A stretch of DNA of 64,000 nt, taken from the NCBI RefSeq assembly GCF_003014495.1, contig NZ_PYGC01000005.1:186001-250000 (forward strand), read 5' to 3'. Both the position numbers and the translations under genes were made by a program. Shown piece by piece: positions 52,929 to 62,393 of this stretch. Numbering within the stretch: the stretch's first letter is position 1; every line of letters starts with the position of its first letter. The DNA is from Prolixibacter denitrificans (lineage in GTDB: Bacteria; Bacteroidota; Bacteroidia; Bacteroidales; Prolixibacteraceae). Below the pieces are notes generated by a model. The model was given only the letters and a program-made list of their open reading frames with translations. It had not been told where the DNA came from and made no database searches.

Positions 52929-53564
52929 CTAGCCCATATATTTTTCCACGTCGCTAAATGGAATCATCGTCACCCCCAGCTTCTTCCATTTCTCGAACGG
53001 TAACGGAATATTCGGAAGTTCTTTAATAGCATCGGAGAAAACGAATACTTCCTTGCCTCTTTCTGCCAAACCGGTCACCGCCTGGTCGACACACACATTG
53101 GTCGTCACACCATAAACAAACACACGATCAGGTTGAATAATGTCGAGCACTTTTTCGGTGTAAGGATTTCCGGCAAACACGTCGAAGGCATCTTTCCGGA
53201 TCAAAATATTCCTGAAACGCTCGGGATTGTCAAAACGGGAATCCAATATTAATTCCTGGTTCCAATCGATAATAATCGGCCTTTCCGGGTCGGTTTCGGG
53301 GATGTACATGGCCCCCTTGCTTTCCGCCATGCAGTGCGGAGGAAACGTGTTCACAAAATCCGGATGACTGGAAAGTTCAGCCGAATTGACCAGGTGATAA
53401 TCGGCCGTGTTCACTACCCGCAAGTTGTGCTCTCCGGCGAACCGGGTAATTTCCCCAAGAAGCGGACGAATCTCTTCCGCGCCCTGCACGTACAGCTTTC
53501 CATCGGGCTCCATGAAGTCGACCTGCGTATCAACATTCCAGAAAATAATATTAGGACGTTCCAT
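52929..53564 (-). CDS. Nicotinamidase/isochorismatase-family hydrolase
   Basis: Product of 211 residues. The Asp-Lys-Cys triad of the family is seen: IFWNVDTQVDFM (Asp), ILIRKDAFDVFAGNP (Lys) and VFVYGVTTNVCVDQAV (Cys, preceded by the cis-peptide pair). The metal-binding part may be TADYHLVNS. Nicotinamidase (nicotinamide to nicotinate in NAD salvage) is the most likely activity, but the substrate is not certain. Confidence 0.8.
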   Translation of the reverse strand: MERPNIIFWNVDTQVDFMEPDGKLYVQGAEEIRPLLGEITRFAGEHNLRVVNTADYHLVNSAELSSHPDFVNTFPPHCMAESKGAMYIPETDPERPIIIDWNQELILDSRFDNPERFRNILIRKDAFDVFAGNPYTEKVLDIIQPDRVFVYGVTTNVCVDQAVTGLAERGKEVFVFSDAIKELPNIPLPFEKWKKLGVTMIPFSDVEKYMG

Positions 53565-53615
53565 AACACATGCGTTTTAACAAACTCAGTAAAGTTAAAA
53601 TAAACCGGCTTAAAA

Positions 53616-53647
53616 AAAGAAAAACCCTCCTGTTTTCGGAGGGTTTA
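53616..53647 (-). terminator. Terminator after dsbD
   Basis: AAACCCTCC/GGAGGGTTT stem (53622-53646); the minus-strand side is followed by a T-run. Confidence 0.8.
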
Positions 53648-53655
53648 ACTGTATC

Positions 53656-55677
53656 TTATTCGTCGTTTCGTTTCTGATACTCGGCCAATCCTTTATCCAA
53701 AAATTCAACAAAGTGGTCGGGATTTAAGTCCCGGGCTGTTGGCTGTGTCAACATCTTCCCATTATTATCGAGTAATACATAATAAGGCTGTGCATTCACG
53801 CCAAAGTGGGAAATCTGGAAATCAGCATATTTCTTCCCCAGTGTCTTTTTAATCTTGCCGTCGTAGGTCGACTTGACCCAGTCTTTTTCAGGCAATTTGG
53901 TTTTATCGTCCACATACAGGGCTATGATGACATAATCATTCTCAAGTCGCTCCAGCACGCGCGGATCCGACCAAACATTTGCTTCCATTTCACGGCAGTT
54001 GACACATCCGTGTCCGGTGAAATCGATAAATACCGGTTTATGCTGCTTTTTTGCGCAAGCCATTCCCTGATCGTAATCGAAATATCCTTGCAGGCCATGC
54101 GGCAATTCAAGGAAGTCGGAATATTTTGGTTTTTCGCACAACGTTGACGAATCTCCGTCTTTGAACCCGTATGTTCCACTGGTACTATTCACCAATTTCA
54201 CTTCATCCCTGATGATCTTATGCAAATCGAAATCATGGGTAGCCATTGGCGGCAGGTAGCCTGAAATCGCTTTCAATGGAGCTCCAAACATTCCGGGAAT
54301 CAGGTATACTACGAATGAAAAGGTGACAATCGACAGCAATAACCGGGGAACGGTCACATGCGTCACTTCACTGTCATGCGCAAACTTCAATTTTCCTAAA
54401 AGATAGAATCCCAACATGGCGAAGATGACAATCCAGAATGCCAGGTACACTTCGCGATCGAGGATTCCCCAGTGATAGGTTTGATCGGCAATACTCAGGA
54501 ACTTCAGTCCAAGAGCCAGTTCCAGGAATCCAAGAACTACTTTCACAGAGTTCAGCCAGCCACCCGATTTCGGCAAATTACTCAGCCATTGCGGGAAGAA
54601 GGCAAACAACGTGAACGGCAAGGCAAAAGCCATCGCAAAGCCGAACATGCCAATCACCGGTTTCAGAATCATTCCTCCGGCTGACTCTACGAGAATAGCG
54701 CCTACGATTGGACCAGTACATGAAAATGACACCAACACCAATGTGAGTGCCATGAAGAATGACCCTCCAAATCCTCCTTTATCTGCTTTCCGGTCACTTC
54801 GGTTCACCCAACTACTGGGCAGCACAATTTCGAATGCACCAAAGAATGAAAACGCAAAAACCAGAAAAATGGTAAAGAAGAGAATATTCGGTAACCAGTG
54901 TGTGCTAAGCCAGTTGGCAAAACCCGGGCCTAACGTCACTGCTACAATTGTTCCAATCAATGTATAAATCAGGATAATAGAAAATCCGTATACCAACGCC
55001 TGCATCTTCGCCCTCACCTTCGACTCGCTGCTGTGCATAAAGAACGAAACCGTCATTGGAATCATCGGGAATACACAGGGAGTTAAAATGGCCGCCAAAC
55101 CGGCAAGAAAGCTGAAAAGGAAAAACCATCCCAATCCGTGATGCTTCGTCCCCACCGGCTCGATTGGCTCAACAGGAGTTGTTTTTTCTTCTGCAGGAGC
55201 AGCTACCGCCTCTTTCTCACCTCCGTTAAACGAGAAAGAAAAATCCTTATCGGTTGGCGGCAAACAGGTTTCGTCGTTACAACTCATAAACTCGACTGAG
55301 CCCTTTATTTCCAAAGGCTTGTCGGTTAAAAGCTTTACACGCTGTACAAACACTGCTTCGTGTGCATAGTACTCGAGCTCCATCTGAAAAGTCTGATCAA
55401 ACTTCTTGATTATCGGACTTTTTGCCTGCAGTTCTCCATCCAATTCAAAACCGTCGTTCGGTTTGATATTAATGGAGGTCTTAACCGGTCCGCCGGGCGG
55501 AAGATCGGTAGAATAGAGATGCCATCCCTGGTCGATCGATGCCTTGAACGTCAAATCATACACGCTGTCGGACACCTGCTTTTGCTCATAAGTCCATTTT
55601 ACAGGTTCCAGAATTTGAGAGAAAGCGGGCAAAGAGCTTACTACCAGGAATAATGCAAACAGAATATATCGTTTCAT
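53656..55677 (-). CDS. dsbD: Thiol:disulfide interchange protein DsbD
   Basis: Product of 673 residues. Layout: signal peptide (about 1-21, ending in AFSQ), periplasmic alpha domain with SCNDETCLPP (about residues 132-141), eight-helix transmembrane domain with the two redox cysteines in LTPCVFPMIPM and SFSCTGPIVG, and a C-terminal thioredoxin domain with CVNC (FTGHGCVNCREMEAN). It carries reducing power from cytoplasmic thioredoxin to the periplasm. Some linker enrichment in Glu and Pro at about 150-175. Transcribed alone from its start at 55677. Confidence 0.94.
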   Translation of the reverse strand: MKRYILFALFLVVSSLPAFSQILEPVKWTYEQKQVSDSVYDLTFKASIDQGWHLYSTDLPPGGPVKTSINIKPNDGFELDGELQAKSPIIKKFDQTFQMELEYYAHEAVFVQRVKLLTDKPLEIKGSVEFMSCNDETCLPPTDKDFSFSFNGGEKEAVAAPAEEKTTPVEPIEPVGTKHHGLGWFFLFSFLAGLAAILTPCVFPMIPMTVSFFMHSSESKVRAKMQALVYGFSIILIYTLIGTIVAVTLGPGFANWLSTHWLPNILFFTIFLVFAFSFFGAFEIVLPSSWVNRSDRKADKGGFGGSFFMALTLVLVSFSCTGPIVGAILVESAGGMILKPVIGMFGFAMAFALPFTLFAFFPQWLSNLPKSGGWLNSVKVVLGFLELALGLKFLSIADQTYHWGILDREVYLAFWIVIFAMLGFYLLGKLKFAHDSEVTHVTVPRLLLSIVTFSFVVYLIPGMFGAPLKAISGYLPPMATHDFDLHKIIRDEVKLVNSTSGTYGFKDGDSSTLCEKPKYSDFLELPHGLQGYFDYDQGMACAKKQHKPVFIDFTGHGCVNCREMEANVWSDPRVLERLENDYVIIALYVDDKTKLPEKDWVKSTYDGKIKKTLGKKYADFQISHFGVNAQPYYVLLDNNGKMLTQPTARDLNPDHFVEFLDKGLAEYQKRNDE

Positions 55678-55738
55678 CAGGTTGTAGTTCTTTTATTTAT
55701 GTATTTAAATTTTTCAATAAGTTCAAAATTATAAAAAA

Positions 55739-55777
55739 AAAACGGCTCAATCATGTGACTAATGATCGAGCCGTTTT
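55739..55777 (-). terminator. Terminator after rng
   Basis: AAAACGGCTCAATCAT pairs with ATGATCGAGCCGTTTT (one mismatch); minus-strand side ends in a run of T. It lies within 15 bp of the rng stop. Confidence 0.85.
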
Positions 55778-55788
55778 CAATTTTTTTA

Positions 55789-57336
55789 TTAGAAGATAAT
55801 TTCCTCTTGATTCTCATCGAGATACTTTGACTCGAGGAAATTAAGCGAGGCAACCTCGTCGATTACTACCCGCTTTCGGAATTCAAACATCCACCGGAGC
55901 CTTCGGGAAGGGAATCCCTTCGTTAAAAAGGCAGCCACAAACGGATGCAATTGAATTGTCAATCTTTTCTTTGCCAGCTCACCGAAAATGAACTTAACCC
56001 GCTGCTCAATCTCGTCTGTAAACAGAACGGTCGGTGTGACTTTACCGGTTCCTTTACACACCGGACACACCTCAGCAGTGTCAATATTCATTTCGGGCCG
56101 CACCCTCTGTCTGGTGATCTGCATCAGACAGAACTTGCTCAAAGGAAGGATATTGTGCTTCGTTCGGTCAGCACCCATCGCCTCCTTCATCTTATCGAAA
56201 ACTTTTTGACGGTTTTCATTACTGTGCATATCGATAAAATCGATCACAATAATGCCACCCATATCGCGCAGCCTGAGTTGTCGTGCAATCTCATCGGCTG
56301 CAGCCAGGTTAACCTCCAGGGCATTTGTCTCCTGATTTCCGCTTTTCGAGCGATTCCCGCTATTGACATCAATAACATGGAATGCTTCGGTATGCTCAAT
56401 AATCAGGTAGGCACCGCTCTTAAACGAAACGGTTTTACCAAAAGATGCTTTGATCTGCTTATCAATTCCAAAGTGTTCGAAAATGGGAGCCCGACCGCTG
56501 TAATATTTTACAATCTTTTTCTTTTCCGGGGCAATTGTGCCCAGGTAATCTTTAATTTCAATGGCAGCTTCCTGGTCATTAACCATGATACTACCAAAGT
56601 CTGGCGTATACACATCGCGAATCATCGCAATGGTACGGTCGAGTTCGCCCAGAACCAACGACGGCGCATTATGCCGGCTCAGCTTAGCCATGGCATTTTC
56701 AAATTTTGCCACCAATCGCTTCAGTTCCTGGTCCAATTCTGCAACACGTTTTCCTTCAGCAGCTGTTCGAATAATTACCCCATACCGTTTGGGGCGAATG
56801 CTTTGAATTAATTTTTTCAGCCGATTTTTCTCTTCGGTCGATCTAATTTTCTGCGAAACAGAAACTTTGTCGCTGAATGGCATTAACACCATGTTACGGC
56901 CAGCGACAGAAATTTCAGAGGTTAACCGGGGGCCTTTGGTAGAGATGGGCTCTTTGGCAATCTGGACCAGAATACTCTGGCCTTGTTTCACCACCTCGGT
57001 AATTTTTCCCTCTTTGTTAATGTCCGGATCCGGATGGATTTTGGATACGGGCACGAACTTGCTTTTTTTCGAACCGGCAAGCTTCAGGAACTTGTTCAGT
57101 GTCTGGAATTGAGGTCCCAGATCCAAATAATGAAGGAACGCATCTTTTTCGTAGCCTACATCAACAAAGGCAGCATTCAAGCCGGGCATAATCTTTTTGA
57201 CTTTCCCGAGGTAGATGTCTCCTACCGCAAACTTGGCGTTGCTGTCCTCGCTGTTGAGTTCAACCAGTCTTTTGTTTTCGAGTAAGGCAATTTCTACGTG
57301 TGAGGGTGATACATCAATAATTAGTTCATTACTCAC
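55789..57336 (-). CDS. rng: Ribonuclease E/G family
   Basis: Product of 515 residues, RNase G-like in length. S1 domain near residues 38-130 (GDIYLGKVKKIMPGLNAAFVDVG), RNase H-like and DNase I-like catalytic part with VIDVNSGNRSKSG and GIIVIDFIDM (two Asp that hold Mg), and the zinc-link CPVCKGTGK. Endonuclease for rRNA and mRNA processing. Downstream of the genes for HU and the small bS22-like protein, in the same direction, with a hairpin between. Confidence 0.93.
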   Translation of the reverse strand: MSNELIIDVSPSHVEIALLENKRLVELNSEDSNAKFAVGDIYLGKVKKIMPGLNAAFVDVGYEKDAFLHYLDLGPQFQTLNKFLKLAGSKKSKFVPVSKIHPDPDINKEGKITEVVKQGQSILVQIAKEPISTKGPRLTSEISVAGRNMVLMPFSDKVSVSQKIRSTEEKNRLKKLIQSIRPKRYGVIIRTAAEGKRVAELDQELKRLVAKFENAMAKLSRHNAPSLVLGELDRTIAMIRDVYTPDFGSIMVNDQEAAIEIKDYLGTIAPEKKKIVKYYSGRAPIFEHFGIDKQIKASFGKTVSFKSGAYLIIEHTEAFHVIDVNSGNRSKSGNQETNALEVNLAAADEIARQLRLRDMGGIIVIDFIDMHSNENRQKVFDKMKEAMGADRTKHNILPLSKFCLMQITRQRVRPEMNIDTAEVCPVCKGTGKVTPTVLFTDEIEQRVKFIFGELAKKRLTIQLHPFVAAFLTKGFPSRRLRWMFEFRKRVVIDEVASLNFLESKYLDENQEEIIF

Positions 57337-57390
57337 GGCCTTAACTCATTTTACAAACAATAATAATTTCAAATTTAGCTTAAACACAAT

Positions 57391-57420
57391 AAACCTAAAG
57401 CGCTTTTGCACTTTAGGTTT
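57391..57420 (-). terminator. Terminator-like hairpin between the bS22-like gene and rng
   Basis: AAACCTAAAG/CTTTAGGTTT perfect ten-bp stem with a ten-base loop, after the bS22-like gene stop and about 55 bp upstream of the rng start, followed by an ATT-rich stretch. Confidence 0.55.
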
Positions 57421-57451
57421 ACCGATAGTTAAGCCATTATCGAAAGCTTAT

Positions 57452-57544
57452 TTACTTCTTCTTCTTATGACGATTTTTCCGCAAGCGTTTTTTCCGCTTG
57501 TGGGTCGCCATCTTATGTCTTTTCCTTTTTTTACCGCTAGGCAT
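57452..57544 (-). CDS. AURKAIP1/COX24-type small ribosomal protein (bS22-like, 30 aa)
   Basis: Minus-strand frame from the ATG at 57544 to TAA at 57452 encodes 30 residues, 19 of them Lys, Arg or His (MPSGKKRKRHKM, then a HKRKKRLRKNRHKKKK tail). This composition and the KMxxHKRKKRLRKNR core match the AURKAIP1/COX24 domain family, related to mitochondrial mS38 and mycobacterial bS22, annotated in many Bacteroidota. Expected to be a structural ribosomal protein in 30S. It lies 18 bp downstream of the HU gene's stop. Confidence 0.85.
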   Translation of the reverse strand: MPSGKKRKRHKMATHKRKKRLRKNRHKKKK

Positions 57545-57562
57545 AATTTTAGGCTTTAAAAA

Positions 57563-57847
57563 TTATTTTACGTTATTCTTTACCTTATTCACGAACGACT
57601 TAGCAGGTTTGAAAGCCGGAATGAAGTGTTCAGGAATAATAATAGTTGTATTTTTTGAGATGTTGCGGGCAGTTTTCTCAGCGCGCTTTTTAACGATAAA
57701 GCTACCGAAGCCACGCAGATAAACATTTTTTCCATCAACCAACGAACCAGAAACGGTTTCCATGAATGCTTCAACAGTTTTCTGTACAGTAACTTTTTCG
57801 ATACCAGTGTTCTTCGAAATCTCGTTTACGATATCTGCCTTTGTCAT
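57563..57847 (-). CDS. HU family DNA-binding protein
   Basis: About 94 residues from the ATG at 57847 (MTKADIVNEISKNTGIEKVTVQKTVEAFM); the frame upstream to 57934 has no HU character. The beta-arm has GFGSFIVKKRAEKTARNISKNTTIIIPEHFIPAFKPAKSF. It bends and compacts DNA. Typical single-copy HU; HupB or IHF-type naming is not possible from sequence alone. Confidence 0.95.
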   Translation of the reverse strand: MTKADIVNEISKNTGIEKVTVQKTVEAFMETVSGSLVDGKNVYLRGFGSFIVKKRAEKTARNISKNTTIIIPEHFIPAFKPAKSFVNKVKNNVK

Positions 57848-57892
57848 TGCTATAAATTTAATTATACACTTCTTTCTTAAAATTTTGGTGAA

Positions 57893-57900
57893 CAAAGATA
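57893..57900 (-). promoter_or_regulatory. TAnnTTTG box (TATCTTTG) upstream of the HU gene
   Basis: Minus-strand TATCTTTG matches the Bacteroidota -7 consensus exactly, giving a leader of about 40 nt before the HU start. Confidence 0.65.
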
Positions 57901-57979
57901 GACTTTTTCGGATGATTAAAGAAATACAAATCAATTATTTTTGTTCCATTGAATTAAAATTTAGTTTATTTAACAATAT

Positions 57980-59044
57980 ATGAGCAAATTTGCCAAATAT
58001 CTGATTGACTGGTACAAAAGCAATGGGCGTGAGCTCCCATGGCGCGAAACCCGTGATCCATATACGATTTGGGTCTCTGAAATTATTCTTCAACAGACAA
58101 GAATCAACCAGGGGACAGCGTATTTTCATCGCTTTATTGAACAATATCCTGACGTTTCTAAATTAGCTTTCGCTGACGAACATGATGTTTTAAAACTTTG
58201 GCAGGGACTGGGATACTACTCCCGTGCACGCAACATGCTTGCAGCTGCCCGACAGGTAATGGAACAGTTCAATGGTCGCTTTCCAAACACCTACAAAGAG
58301 CTATTACAATTAAAAGGAGTTGGAGAATACACCGCAGGAGCCATTGCTTCCATTGCTTTTAACTTGCCACATGCCGCAGTGGATGGTAACGTACTGCGCG
58401 TTTTGTCGCGGGTTTACGCCATCGACACTCCCATCAATTCAACCAAAGGGAAAAAGCTTTTCACTGAGTTGGCGAACGAACTGGTTCCGAAAAAGGAGCC
58501 GGCTACATTCAACCAGGCCATCATGGATTTTGGAGCCATGCGATGTACTCCGCAAAAACCAGATTGTGCCAGCTGTCCACTAGCCGAAATGTGCCAGGCA
58601 TATATTAATAACAGTGTGGAAGCTCATCCGGTGAAAGAAAAAAAGACCAAAATCAGGGACCGGTACATGCATTATTTGTTTATTAGGAATGAAAAATCGG
58701 CCTGGCTCGAAAAACGAAACGGACAGGATATTTGGAAGAATATGTACCAGCTTCCACTAATTGAGTCGTATGATGTGCTGCTGCCGGAACAAATTCTGCA
58801 ATCTGACGAATGGAAGACGATCTTCAGTGACGCACAAATCGAGGTTCGCTCCATTTCTGACGAAATTATTCACCTCCTCAGTCATCGAAAAATACACGCG
58901 TTCTTTTATGACATACAACTAATAAAAGGCAAAGTTGATTATCCCGCAAACCCCGTTTTTTTGAAAGATATTTTTAATTTTGCCGTACCAAAACTAATTG
59001 AAAATTACCTGGCTGATAGAATCCATGTAACTCAATCACATTAA
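57980..59044 (+). CDS. mutY: A/G-specific adenine glycosylase
   Basis: Product of 354 residues. Removes A opposite 8-oxoG. HhH-GPD domain: LPWRETRDPYTIWVSEIILQQTRI with the catalytic Glu, the hairpin LKGVGEYTAGAI and Asp in AAVDGNVLRVL; [4Fe-4S] ligands in CTPQKPDCASCPLAEMC. The C-terminal NUDIX-like domain is shortened and has EIIHLLSHRKIHAFFY. Divergent from the HU gene. Confidence 0.95.
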   Translation: MSKFAKYLIDWYKSNGRELPWRETRDPYTIWVSEIILQQTRINQGTAYFHRFIEQYPDVSKLAFADEHDVLKLWQGLGYYSRARNMLAAARQVMEQFNGRFPNTYKELLQLKGVGEYTAGAIASIAFNLPHAAVDGNVLRVLSRVYAIDTPINSTKGKKLFTELANELVPKKEPATFNQAIMDFGAMRCTPQKPDCASCPLAEMCQAYINNSVEAHPVKEKKTKIRDRYMHYLFIRNEKSAWLEKRNGQDIWKNMYQLPLIESYDVLLPEQILQSDEWKTIFSDAQIEVRSISDEIIHLLSHRKIHAFFYDIQLIKGKVDYPANPVFLKDIFNFAVPKLIENYLADRIHVTQSH

Positions 59045-59074
59045 AGTTTATATGTTTCAGAGGCAGAGAATCGA

Positions 59075-59106
59075 TTTTTGAAAAGAACATCGGTTTTCGT
59101 AAATTT
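59075..59106 (+). promoter_or_regulatory. Putative promoter of ssb
   Basis: TTTTTG at 59075-59080, a 19-bp spacer and TAAATTT at 59100-59106, close to the consensus TTTG-N19-TAnnTTTG. About 28 bp before the ssb ATG. Confidence 0.55.
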
Positions 59107-59134
59107 AATTTTATTCATTAAAATTGCTTTAAAT

Positions 59135-59581
59135 ATGTCTATCAACAAAGTTATCTTAGTCGGAAACGTCGGGAAAGATCCCGAAATCAGGCACCTGGAC
59201 AACAACGTAGCCGTTGCCAATTTTCCATTAGCCACCTCTGAAACCTACACCAACAAAAATGGTGAGAGAATAACAAACACAGAGTGGCATAACGTTGTAG
59301 CATGGCGAGGACTTGCCGAGGTATGCGAAAAGTATGTACAGAAAGGAAAACAGCTGTACATTGAAGGAAAGATTCGGACTCGCTCATATGAGCAGGACGG
59401 AACGAAAAAGTACATGACGGAGATTTATGCCGATACTTTGCAAATGCTGGGCCGGAAAGATGATTTCCAGAACGACTCAGCACCTGATCGCTCTTCGGCT
59501 ACCGTGAGTGAGCCAAACGGAAACAACGGCTCCTTCGACAATTCTCCGGGAGAAACTGAAGAAGACGATTTACCATTTTGA
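59135..59581 (+). CDS. ssb: Single-stranded DNA-binding protein
   Basis: About 148 residues from the ATG at 59135 (MSINKVILVGNVGKDPEIRHL); an upstream frame to 59078 has no family support. OB fold (residues 1-108) and a Gly/Asn/Ser-rich linker to the acidic tip EEDDLPF that binds partner proteins. Confidence 0.95.
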   Translation: MSINKVILVGNVGKDPEIRHLDNNVAVANFPLATSETYTNKNGERITNTEWHNVVAWRGLAEVCEKYVQKGKQLYIEGKIRTRSYEQDGTKKYMTEIYADTLQMLGRKDDFQNDSAPDRSSATVSEPNGNNGSFDNSPGETEEDDLPF

Positions 59582-59599
59582 TACTAAAATATTTATAGT

Positions 59600-60946
59600 T
59601 TGGAAACAGACGTAGTTCCTCCGTCGGGAGCCCACTGGGAAGGTATTCACTTTTATCCATTTACGATCGAGACACTGATTGGGCTCCTGGTGTTGCTTTT
59701 ATTACTAATTATTTCTGCATTGATTTCAGGATCCGAAGTGGCTTTTTTCTCTCTGGGTCCCAAAGATAAACATGAGCTTGAAGAGAAGAAGAGCCGTTCC
59801 AACGCTCTTGTTCTCCGCTTGCTCACTATTCCTGAGCAATTGCTGGCCACTATCCTGGTAGGGAATAATTTTGTCAACATCGGAATCGTTATTTTATCGG
59901 CACACATCACTAATTTGCTGATAGATTTTTCCGCAGCTCCCACGCTGGGATTTATTTTTCAGGCCGTTGTCATCACCTTTTTATTGCTTCTCTTTGGTGA
60001 GATTATTCCCAAGGTATATGCAACACAATATCCGCGTTCGTTTGCAGTACGGATGGCTCCCATGCTAAACGGACTGGAAAAGGTGACCCGGCCACTAAAT
60101 CATATCCTGATTACCACCACAGCCTTTGTTAACAAACGGGCAACCAAACACCGGAAATACCTTTCTATCGATGAAATTTCGAAAGCTCTTGAGCTGACAG
60201 ACGAAATGGAGTTTACCGAAGACAAGGAAATTCTGGAAGGGATCGTCAAGTTTGGGAACAAGAGCGTGACGGACATCATGCGCTCACGCGTCGATTTAAT
60301 CACGCTCAACATTCGCGACGACTACACCGAGGTACTGAAAGTCATAAACGATTCGGGCTACAGCCGGATTCCGGTCTATTCCGAAACATTCGACAATATC
60401 CGGGGAATCTTATACATCAAAGATTTACTGGCTCACCTCAACAAGGGCAATACGTTCCGCTGGCAGTCGCTTTTGCGCCCGCCATTTTATGTCCCGGAGT
60501 CGAAAAAAATTGATGAGCTATTGGAAGAATTTCAGAAGAACAAAGTTCACATGGCCATTGTCGTCGATGAATATGGAGGCACGTCGGGACTGGTGACGCT
60601 TGAAGATGTACTGGAAGAAATTGTTGGTGATATTGCCGACGAGTTTGACGAAGACGAAGAATACTATACGCGCATTGGTGAGAATGAGTATCTTTTCGAT
60701 GGAAAAACGATGCTCAATGATTTCTACAAAGTATTCGATGTTCCGGAAACGATTTTCGACGAAAAAAAAGGTGACGCAGATACGCTTGCCGGATTGATCC
60801 TCGAGCTTCAGGGAGAAATACCTGCTAAAAACGAAAAAATTGAGTGCGACGATTTTCTGTTTCAGATTGAAGAATCAGATGCGCGCCGTATTAAGAGCAT
60901 ACGGGTATTCATCACACGTGAAAATGAGAAAGGAGAAAATATCTGA
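59600..60946 (+). CDS. gldE: Gliding motility-associated protein GldE (CNNM/CorC-like)
   Basis: Product of 448 residues from a TTG at 59600. Four helices of the DUF21/CNNM domain (about 20-200, SGSEVAFFSLGPKDKHELEEKK), then CBS pair (about 215-340, VTDIMRSRVDLITLN and HMAIVVDEYGGTSGLVTLEDVLEEIVGDIADEFDED) and the CorC_HlyC domain (about 360-440). Related to magnesium/cobalt efflux proteins; in Bacteroidota it forms a pair with GldD. Overlap or near-overlap with gldD supports the name. Confidence 0.9.
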   Translation: METDVVPPSGAHWEGIHFYPFTIETLIGLLVLLLLLIISALISGSEVAFFSLGPKDKHELEEKKSRSNALVLRLLTIPEQLLATILVGNNFVNIGIVILSAHITNLLIDFSAAPTLGFIFQAVVITFLLLLFGEIIPKVYATQYPRSFAVRMAPMLNGLEKVTRPLNHILITTTAFVNKRATKHRKYLSIDEISKALELTDEMEFTEDKEILEGIVKFGNKSVTDIMRSRVDLITLNIRDDYTEVLKVINDSGYSRIPVYSETFDNIRGILYIKDLLAHLNKGNTFRWQSLLRPPFYVPESKKIDELLEEFQKNKVHMAIVVDEYGGTSGLVTLEDVLEEIVGDIADEFDEDEEYYTRIGENEYLFDGKTMLNDFYKVFDVPETIFDEKKGDADTLAGLILELQGEIPAKNEKIECDDFLFQIEESDARRIKSIRVFITRENEKGENI

Positions 60947-60947
60947 T

Positions 60948-61550
60948 ATGGGAAGACGAATTCACAGGATGCACTTACCAATCATCATTATTTTGGTGAT
61001 TATGACGATGAGCATGATTTCGTGTAAACACGAATACACACCAAAACCATTAGGTTATTTTCGTATTGCGTTTCCGAAAAAGGCTTATCATCAGATGAAT
61101 GAGAACTTGCCCTACACTTTTAAAATTCCGGATTATTCCAGTATTTCAAGAGACTCTGATTACCAGGCAAAGCCATATTGGATTAACATCGATGTTCCGT
61201 CCAATAAAGCTTCTATTCACATCAGCTATAAAGCCGTACACGGTAATCTGGCAAAATACACCGAGGAATCAAGAATGCTGGCTTACAAACACGCACAGAA
61301 AGCCAGTGCTATCGACGAAAAAATTTACATCAACCGGGCGAATAAAGTCTACGGAACGCTATACAACATCAAGGGAAACGTAGCCTCGCCGATGCAATTC
61401 TACCTAACTGACAGTACACGTCACTTCATTCGCGGAGCACTGTATATCCGCGAAATTCCTAATGTGGACAGCTTACAGCCTGTCATCAACTTCCTGGAAC
61501 AGGATGTTGTTCAACTGGTCGAATCAACCAAATGGAAAGACGTTAAATAA
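60948..61550 (+). CDS. gldD: Gliding motility lipoprotein GldD
   Basis: About 200 residues from the ATG at 60948, one base after the gldE stop; an in-frame ATG at 60924 is an alternative. Lipoprotein signal (IIIILVIMTMSMISC). The mature part has YTPKPLGYFRIAFPKKAYH, a stretch with VHGNLAKYTEESRMLAYKH and FIRGALYIREIPN, as in GldD, needed for gliding in Flavobacterium; in species that do not glide it is kept for unknown reasons. No other gld genes are in the window. Confidence 0.9.
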   Translation: MGRRIHRMHLPIIIILVIMTMSMISCKHEYTPKPLGYFRIAFPKKAYHQMNENLPYTFKIPDYSSISRDSDYQAKPYWINIDVPSNKASIHISYKAVHGNLAKYTEESRMLAYKHAQKASAIDEKIYINRANKVYGTLYNIKGNVASPMQFYLTDSTRHFIRGALYIREIPNVDSLQPVINFLEQDVVQLVESTKWKDVK

Positions 61551-62191
61551 TGCCTCTCTTTACGAACGAAAATATCGATGATGCTTTACTCGGCCTCTGG
61601 GAAATAACCGAAACGCCGGAGGAATTAAGGCAAATTGTCACGTTAACTCCTGCCGAGGAACAGGAATTCAAATCCTTTACCAACCTGCGCAGACAGCGTG
61701 AATGGCTTGCAACGCGGGCTCTTCTTCAGCAAATGCTCGACGAGCCATTTGAAATCCGTCATCTGACCGACGGAAAACCGGTATTGGAAGACACACCATA
61801 CCACATCAGCATTTCCCATTCGTCAGAATACGCTGCGGTCCTGTTGCACGAAGAGATGCAACCTGGTCTCGACATCGAGAATGTTTCGCGCTCCATTGAC
61901 AGAGTAGCCCCTCGCTTTCTTTCAGCTGAAGAGTTACAAAACTGTCTGACCAATGACGGCTATTCAAACATCAAGTTATTTATGCACTGGTGTGCGAAGG
62001 AGGCCATATTCAAGATGATTCCTCACCAAGGCGTTGAATTCTCAACACAAATCCAGATTCCCGCTTTTGAAATGACCGGCTCAAACGGTTCGTTTACCGG
62101 ACTGTTCAAAGGCTTGTTCGGCACCGATCACATCGACCTGAACTATCGCTTCGTTGAAGATAACCTGATGGTTTGGGGACTCTACGAATAG
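61550..62191 (+). CDS. 4'-phosphopantetheinyl transferase superfamily protein
   Basis: Product of 213 residues. The family motifs are present: ISISHSSEYAAVLL, GLDIENVSRSID (Mg-binding Asp and Glu) and WCAKEAIFKM (WxxKEAxxK). It activates acyl- or peptidyl-carrier proteins by adding the CoA arm. It overlaps gldD by one base (TAATG) and its place after gldDE is usual in this phylum. Confidence 0.9.
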   Translation: MPLFTNENIDDALLGLWEITETPEELRQIVTLTPAEEQEFKSFTNLRRQREWLATRALLQQMLDEPFEIRHLTDGKPVLEDTPYHISISHSSEYAAVLLHEEMQPGLDIENVSRSIDRVAPRFLSAEELQNCLTNDGYSNIKLFMHWCAKEAIFKMIPHQGVEFSTQIQIPAFEMTGSNGSFTGLFKGLFGTDHIDLNYRFVEDNLMVWGLYE

Positions 62192-62393
62192 TCCGGGAAT
62201 AGACGAATGAAACACCCAAAATGAATTCGCTGAAGCAAAATGCTTTCAGCAAATTTGCGCTGTCCCAACGTCCTGAGCAAGAACTGTGATTTACGACTTT
62301 TAACAGAAGCTTATCCTTCCCAACTAAACAAATAGAGGGGGATCTGTTTTATATAGGTGAGTAAATTTAGCATCTGTAAAAAAGATATAAACA

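Noticed and set aside
55945-56811. 288-codon plus-strand frame opposite rng
   Set aside because: Antisense shadow of a conserved ribonuclease; no domain recognised.
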